Below, piece by piece: positions 58,690 through 64,000 of a DNA stretch of 64,000 nucleotides. Both the position numbers and the translations under genes were made by a program. Where the stretch lies: assembly GCA_009760855.2 (NCBI GenBank), contig WPIO01000062.1, forward strand, positions 2,463,715-2,527,714, given 5' to 3'. This stretch comes from Cristatella mucedo (lineage: Eukaryota; Bryozoa; Phylactolaemata; Cristatellidae). A model generated the notes under the pieces. It was not told the DNA's origin, searched no databases, and saw only the letters and a list, made by a program, of their open reading frames with translations. Each line of letters begins with the position of its first letter. Within the stretch, counting starts at the first letter, position 1.

Positions 58690-59160
58690 ACCGAAAGCAG
58701 CTTAGACATCAAATGCGCTATGCAAAACTCTTCAGCATAACACCCGCTTGGTCTTTGTCGGTGTGTTGGGTTACAAACGGACCGCAAATCGTTACCAGTT
58801 GTCTCCCCCAGTCAGGAATTACCAGTGAGCCATGCTTAAGTACTCTGCTTGGGGTGGGAAAAAGATCGCATCACCTTCATATTTTACTGCAATATCAACG
58901 AGTGCAATATAATATATAATATATAATATAATATACAATACAATGCATAGTCCCGCTATCAAGAGATAACCCAAAGGGCCGCTGACTGGAGGTTAGGTTG
59001 TTCATTCGGGAAAACCCAGGGTCATCGTACGCGAGGTGCATATTCACGTTTGCTGGTCCTTGCTCGATTCTCCTCGGTCTAATCAGAAATTTAACCGTAC
59101 TAACTTTGCTAGACGCAATCGCCATAATAATAATGACCGTCTCACTGGATCAACGAGGTA
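58690..59160 (+). repeat. Dispersed repeat D4, copy 3
   Basis: GGTCTTTGTCGGTGTGTT, CAGTTGTCTCCCCCAGTCAG, GATCGCATCACCTTCATATT, GAAAACCCAGGGTCATCGTA; contains an ATAATAT run at 58905-58935. Confidence 0.72.
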
Positions 59161-59194
59161 CGTAGCGCTACAGCTAACCGTTCGACCGCGCTTC

Positions 59195-59280
59195 CTTTGC
59201 AGCATATGTAAAGTGCCTAGAAAGAGATATAGTTCTCTGAAGGGTGCTTTACAAATGTATTATTATTAGATATTATTATT
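59195..59280 (+). mobile_element. CR1/L2-like LINE 3' tail
   Basis: TTTGCAGCATATGTAAAGTG, CTAGAAAGAGATATAGTTCT and ATT units. Confidence 0.8.
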
Positions 59281-59336
59281 GCTTAAGCAAAGATAATGTT
59301 GCGTTCACTTGTGTGACTGCGACCTATCAAACCTTT

Positions 59337-59958
59337 TCGACGACTTGCCATTTGCTGATTAACTGCCGTCCTCGTGGAGGCTTTCAGTACCCTTGAAAGC
59401 CAGTCGGCTGGCTTTCCTTGGGGACAGGGCCGTGTTTCGTCTGTGAAATGTTCTTGGGCTGTTGCTAGTCGTTCAAGGCCCTACGATGCACCCGTCTTAG
59501 GCTTGAACCCCACAAGCAGTTTCACACTGCTCATTCCAAGGATACGTGCGATCACACTATTTCTACTTTCTAGTTTGCAAAGTTCTAGCAACGTCCTCGG
59601 TCTTACCCGGGGAGATACGGTGCTAGCTCTTCACGACCTATGTCGTGGGTTCGAGTCGTGCAGTGGGCGATTCTTTATTGCCCTCTGCAAGTGGTGGCAG
59701 TGGTAGCTGTTTAAGGCTCTTCTGTAGCTATATAAGCTATACAAAAAAGGCTGTTAAATCAGCTAATTTTTTAAGGAAGTGTAAAACAGCCATGGCTACT
59801 TCCCAAGATGGCCATGAGGGAATTTACTTTGGAATAGTTGAAATCTGCCATGCTCCTTCCCATAAAAATGTATGCAATGACGTCTATTGTTTATTCTTTA
59901 AAAAAGCGTCTTTAGTTTTAAGAACATTGTTGCTAGTTCGATTTAATTGCTAGATTGC
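59337..59958 (+). repeat. Repeat E, copy 1 (contains SINE1 module)
   Basis: 622 bp that match 63379-64000 almost base for base; only about a dozen differences were seen. A SINE1-like module (about 59610-59775) lies inside. The 110-codon frame 59374-59706 is identical in both copies, but the copies are so similar that this is not evidence for coding. Confidence 0.92.
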
Positions 59959-60414
59959 TCAGCATTTACGCTAGTGAGCCCTTCCCATCGGTAGTCGTAT
60001 TATATGTGGAGATAACTTGCCGGTTCATAGGGTGGCCTGACGTAAGCCGAATAGCCTGGAATCAGATCTCCGGTGTGGTTGTAAAGGAAAGATTAAGAAT
60101 AATAATAATAATGTTTTTATGAGGACAATAATGAGCGATTCAGTAGCAGGCAAACTGTGTGAATTTGGAAGCTGGGCAATGTAAATAGACTGCAGAGTTG
60201 ATTGCTATCTTATGGAAAATTCGAAAGCAAGTACCTGTGGGCAATACTAAAAAATTCTTTGGTGATCTGCATATTAGAAGTGCTTTGCCGTTGCAATGCA
60301 CCATGCCAGGCTGACTCGGCTGTTATCAGAGCCGTCTAGACTATGCTTCGAGCATATGGTACGGCACTGCTCCGTGCGCAAGCTGCTTGCCGGCCCGGCC
60401 ATCATTCGTGAGAA
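59959..60414. other. No recognised feature
   Basis: Short ATA/ATT run at 60099-60112; otherwise nothing identified. Confidence 0.4.
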
Positions 60415-61510
60415 ACCACTTGGTAGTCTTATGTTAATAGCTTCCCTTAGGTGTTGTGCAAAAGATACTCACAAGTTTATTATTGCAACACACTATTAAA
60501 TAATCGCATTTTGATGGTGGCCGTGCCCCCCTAGCTTTTGAAAATGGGGATTTATTTTTTCTTGGAGATTGTTTACAAGATGGGAGTTATTAGCCTGAGG
60601 CCATTGTACTTCTCATATCCGGCCAGAACTTGGTGGTAGCACATCGTATGGCTGAGGTCAATGACGTAAGCTTCAGCTTTTGTCTGTCGTATAATTACGT
60701 GGTACGGTACGTTGCATGCTGACACTGTACGTGTTATCTGTAACCACATTATGCTCGTTGGCACTGTGCATGTTACCACGAAGCATTTGCTCATGCTTCC
60801 GTTGCAGCATATGCAAAGTGGCTAGAAATGTAATGTATCTCCGTCTGTAACTCCACGAAGTCATAAAGACTATGTGGATGTTACGCAGGAGAAAGAAATT
60901 AAGCTTTCTGTGGGTGCTATACAAATGTGCTGTTATTGTTAATACATATTGTGTGTTCTCATGCATATCTTAGTTACATTATACCTTTGCTATAAGCTTA
61001 AACATGCCGGGCTGCTTAAGAGAGTGACGTTGTGTTGTCTAGTTAAGTAGGATTATGGACATCTGCAGCTTGCCCTTCCCCCACTGGTTTGGCACAGTGG
61101 TTAAGGTGCTCGCCCCGACCAAGGTCGAGGGAAAGGCATTTGATGACCAAGGTCGTGTGATCGAGCCCCCCTGGCATATGTGAAGTATCTGAATAGTGAT
61201 GAATTTCTCTTAAGGAACTTATAAATGAATTATATGTATATGCGTATGCATGTGATTGTAGTCTTTCATTCGTCTTGTGCTGTCATTGGTTTTTTACTGA
61301 CAATTTTAGTTAACATGATTACCTAGCTAAACATGGAGCCAATGTCTTGATCTGGCAGTCAACCAAACTGAACACGCCTACAACACATAGTGGTAAGTAT
61401 GGTGCTACTACTCCATTTTTGGTGCTACTATTTCATTTTGTTTTGAATGCCTGCTTAGATGCTGTTTTGTTTCTATTGTGCAAACAGTCTCCGGTTATTG
61501 ACTCATTAAT
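60415..61510 (+). repeat. Dispersed repeat D6, copy 3
   Basis: Longest D6 copy, matching 27580-28283 on both sides. It is interrupted near 60838-60890 by a short piece of D2 (CTGTAACTCCACGAAGTCAT) and at 61076-61235 by a SINE2. Confidence 0.75.
61076..61235 (+). mobile_element. SINE2, diverged copy
   Basis: A box TGGCACAGTGGTTAAGG, GTGCTCGCCCCGACCAAGGT, an extra internal duplication of GACCAAGGTCG, B box TGATCGAGCCC and a worn LINE-like tail. Confidence 0.82.
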
Positions 61511-61554
61511 ATAAGCATGGAATTGTTAGGGTACAGTATAGGTAGTTTCATTAT

Positions 61555-61806
61555 CAACCGATGTTTACCATGTGCAGTAAAGTTTTTCTTACCTTTGCTG
61601 AATGTATCCACTTGCAATCTGTTGCAGCTGCTTCTGGTCAGACAGCTCTTACTCTCAAAATCGGCTTTGTCAGCATATCTCCTGTTGAATCTGCGCGAAA
61701 TCTAGGTTTCATGTTCCAAAGTGACCTTTCGTTAGACGACAACATCAGCTCCACAATCAAGTCTACCTACTTTCAGCTGCATAACATTGCTAAAAATCTT
61801 CACTAA
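61555..61806 (+). mobile_element. CR1/L2-like LINE, internal RT fragment
   Basis: Reads VFLTFAECIHLQSVAAASGQ, SPVESARNLGFMFQSDLSLD and NISSTIKSTYFQLHNIAKNL, the segment between the RT palm and C-terminal domain of the main LINE family. It ends where the C-terminal fragments usually begin. Confidence 0.85.
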
Positions 61807-61819
61807 AATAAATTGTGAA

Positions 61820-63000
61820 TATTTGTGCCACCATACAGCCTCCTCCGGATAAGGCAATTGTTGATTCGAAACTTGTGACCTTCCTTAAGAGATTTTTTGA
61901 GGTTTCTGCATGCGATGTGGCTACCTTAACCAAGTCTAGTAAAAAGAGCTCGGCTCCTGAAGACCATATTTCAGGCCCCCTAGGCAACTGAGCCTTGCTT
62001 GGGTACACATCGTCAGAAAAAATTCAGTGGATTAAAGCAACACCACTCCATCGAAATTGCTCTCCTTCGTGTAACCAATTACATCCTAAGCTGAAGCCAT
62101 GATGGGAATTTCACTGCCCTATGACTGCTAGATCTATCAGCTGCCTTAGATGCTATTGATGGCAATTGCTGCTTTCTTGAAGGATCAAGAAAAGCAATCG
62201 GTCTGGCAGACGAGGCACACTGGCGTGATTCAAATCGTACTTGTATCGTACTTGTCCGGTCGTGTTCAATCAGTGCCGTATGTGGGTAGGTCTCATCCAC
62301 CAGAACAGTCACCTGTGGTAATCCGGTATGCTGGGTCGTTCTCGGTCCTTTGCTGTTCTCTGTTTGTACTGCACCTCTGAGAAAAGTGACTCGGGCCCAT
62401 GGAGTCGGCTTTCACCGGTATGCTGCCGAGACGTATTTATTATTTAAATCGTTAGAATCAGCTGCGGTGACTGAATAACTGAATGCTTGCCTTGCAGACA
62501 TTTGATCCTGGATGTCAACAAATTTTCTTAAACCAAACTACGATAAAACAGAACTACTATTCATAAGACACCAAGCATGTGGCTGGACCAGAAGACTGCT
62601 CTTCTAATAAGGGTCGCTGTTGTGCCACCGGTTCCATGTGCTTGGAATTTAAAGACTGCCTTCACTGCGCTATCACCTCCAATCTCTATCTAAGATCAGA
62701 GACTGTCTACCAAGGTGGCTTTCAAAAAACTTAACTAGCTGCTTAGTTCTGTCTCGGCTACATTACTGCAATTTCATTTTGGCTAGGCTACCGAAAAAAG
62801 CCACCGGGCCACTGCAGCTGGTAATGAATATGGTTGCAAAGCTAGTAAACAAATCCCAGAGGTTTGAGCATGTGTCTCCTGTGCTGAAGGAGATTCTATG
62901 GTTGATCAACAGATACAGAGCTAAGTTCTCCTGCTGACCCATTAGGCCTGCCACTGCCTGGCTCCTTCATACCAAGGTTATATGTTAATTTTCCTCCAAT
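61820..63000 (+). mobile_element. LINE family 2, decayed RT region
   Basis: In broken frames: linker FFEVSACDVATLTKSSKKSS (61890), LRVTNYILS and a degraded LDLSAA.DAID box (62060-62160), VLGPLLFSVCTAPL (62340), the palm box changed to YAAETYL near 62425 (family: YADDTQLY), SWMSTNFLKPNYDKTELLF (62510) and LSRLHYCNFILARLPKKATG (62755). A CR1/L2-type LINE distinct from the main family. The missing DD and many stops show it is dead. Confidence 0.78.
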
Positions 63001-63378
63001 GAGACTTCTGTAAGACCGAATTCTCACGTCGTTCTGAAGCACACCCTAATTCCAATACTTGTCCCTAATGTTAGGATTGAGATGCAGCAGCCAGATGGCG
63101 GTCCGAATACCATGATTCTGCCACCACCTGATTTTACAGTGTGCAGCAGGCAGTGTGCAAAGTGCTTATCACTTTCTCTTTGGCTGACCTAAAGGTGGCT
63201 TTTGTTGCTCAAAAAAAGTGTTAAAATATATGCTCTTGCCATTACAATTGAATGCGCACCACTTTTGAACCATCCATAGGCTTAGCATTTAGCCCATTTC
63301 AGCCTGCCGACTTCAAACTGCTTTTCTCAGCTGCAGGGCCATCTTTGCCAGTCGCTGCCCGATGCTCGAACTGGCCAG
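63001..63378 (+). repeat. LINE family 2 3' region shared with 29865
   Basis: GTTAGGATTGAGATGCAGCA, GGCTGACCTAAAGGTGGCTT and AATATATGCTCTTGCCATTA align with 29935-30215, directly upstream of repeat E in both places. Confidence 0.75.
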
Positions 63379-64000
63379 TCGACGACTTGCCATTTGCTGA
63401 TTAACTGCCGTCCTCGTGGAGGCTTTCAGTACCCTTGAAAGCCAGTCGGCTGGCTTTCCTTGGGGACAGGGCCGTGTTTCGTCTGTGAAATGTTCTTGGG
63501 CTGTTGCTAGTCGTTCAAGGCCCTACGATGCACCCGTCTTAGGCTTGAACCCCACAAGCAGTTTCACACTGCTCATTCCAAGGATACGTGCGATCACACT
63601 ATTTCTACTTTCTAGTTTGCAAAGTTCTAGCAACGTCCTCGGTCTTACCCGGGGAGATACGGTGCTAGCTCTTCACGACCTATGTCGTGGGTTCGAGTCG
63701 TGCAGTGGGCGATTCTTTATTGCCCTCTGCAAATGGTGGCAGTGGTAGCTGTTTAAGGCTCTTATGTAGCTATATAAGCTATATAAAAAAAGGCTGTTAA
63801 ATCAGCTCATTTTTGAGGAAGTGTAAAACAGCCTTAGCTACTTCCCAAGATGGCCACGAGGGAAGTTACTTTGGAATAGTTGAAATCTGCCATGCTCCTT
63901 CCCATAAAAATGTATGCAATGACGTCTATTGTTTATTCTTTAAAAAAACGTCTTTAGTTTTAAGAACATTGTTGCTAGTTCGATTTAATTGCTAGATTGC
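63379..64000 (+). repeat. Repeat E, copy 2 (runs off the window)
   Basis: Direct copy of 59337-59958 at a distance of 4,042 bp, with the SINE1 module at about 63652-63815. The similarity is still full at the last base, so the repeat may extend beyond. Confidence 0.92.

Noticed and set aside
59374-59706. Identical 110-codon frames in both repeat E copies as a conserved gene
   Set aside because: The whole repeats are nearly identical, including non-coding parts and the SINE, so identity shows recent duplication, not selection.

Overview
This is nuclear DNA from an animal, most likely an invertebrate; the exact phylum cannot be settled from the sequence. The reasons are two spliced genes of animal families (an EML5/EML6-type microtubule-associated protein and a TRAF2/TRAF3-type signalling adaptor) with GT..AG introns, long dinucleotide microsatellites, tRNA-derived SINEs, CR1/L2-type and R2/NeSL-type LINE remains, LTR retrotransposon remains and a hAT MITE. 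Nothing bacterial, viral or organellar was seen.

Genes. The start of an EML5/6-like gene lies on the minus strand at 8250-211. The first three coding exons are recognisable (8250-8054, 3374-3215, 309-211), their phases agree, and the gene continues past the left edge. A TRAF-like gene lies on the plus strand at 30818-41253. Nine exons cover the end of the RING finger, the TRAF-type zinc fingers, a coiled coil and the MATH domain; the first RING exon was not found. Its MATH exons carry frameshifts. A second, inverted copy of the two MATH exons, clearly a pseudogene but still with its intron, sits at 13420-13972.

The rest is a dense, nested repeat landscape. About twenty 3' fragments of one CR1/L2-like LINE end in an ATT microsatellite. 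The longest copy is 19940-22430 (minus). A second LINE family lies at 61820-63000, and a rearranged pile of R2/NeSL-like LINE pieces at 16500-19720. Two tRNA-derived SINE families are present; the 3' tail of one resembles the LINE 3' end. Solo LTR family A has five copies, three with perfect 4-bp target duplications, one of them nested in LTR family B. A shrunken Ty3/gypsy element (48792-50787) keeps gag and protease-like segments joined to an integrase-like tail. There is a 242-bp solo LTR with a 5-bp duplication at 42409-42650 and a hAT MITE with an 8-bp duplication at 46993-47384. Several unclassified dispersed repeats (called D1-D7 and E here) recur two to four times.

Layout: 1-8250 EML gene with repeat-filled introns; 8251-9160 CpG-rich 5' flank; 9160-13240 LTR nest; 13420-13972 TRAF pseudogene; 14000-26250 LTRs and LINEs; 26250-30700 dispersed repeats; 30818-41253 TRAF gene; 41254-64000 repeats only. 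The genes do not form an operon or pathway. I found no convincing novel system; the most informative features are the inverted TRAF duplicate with parallel decay of both MATH domains and the layered transposon insertions.
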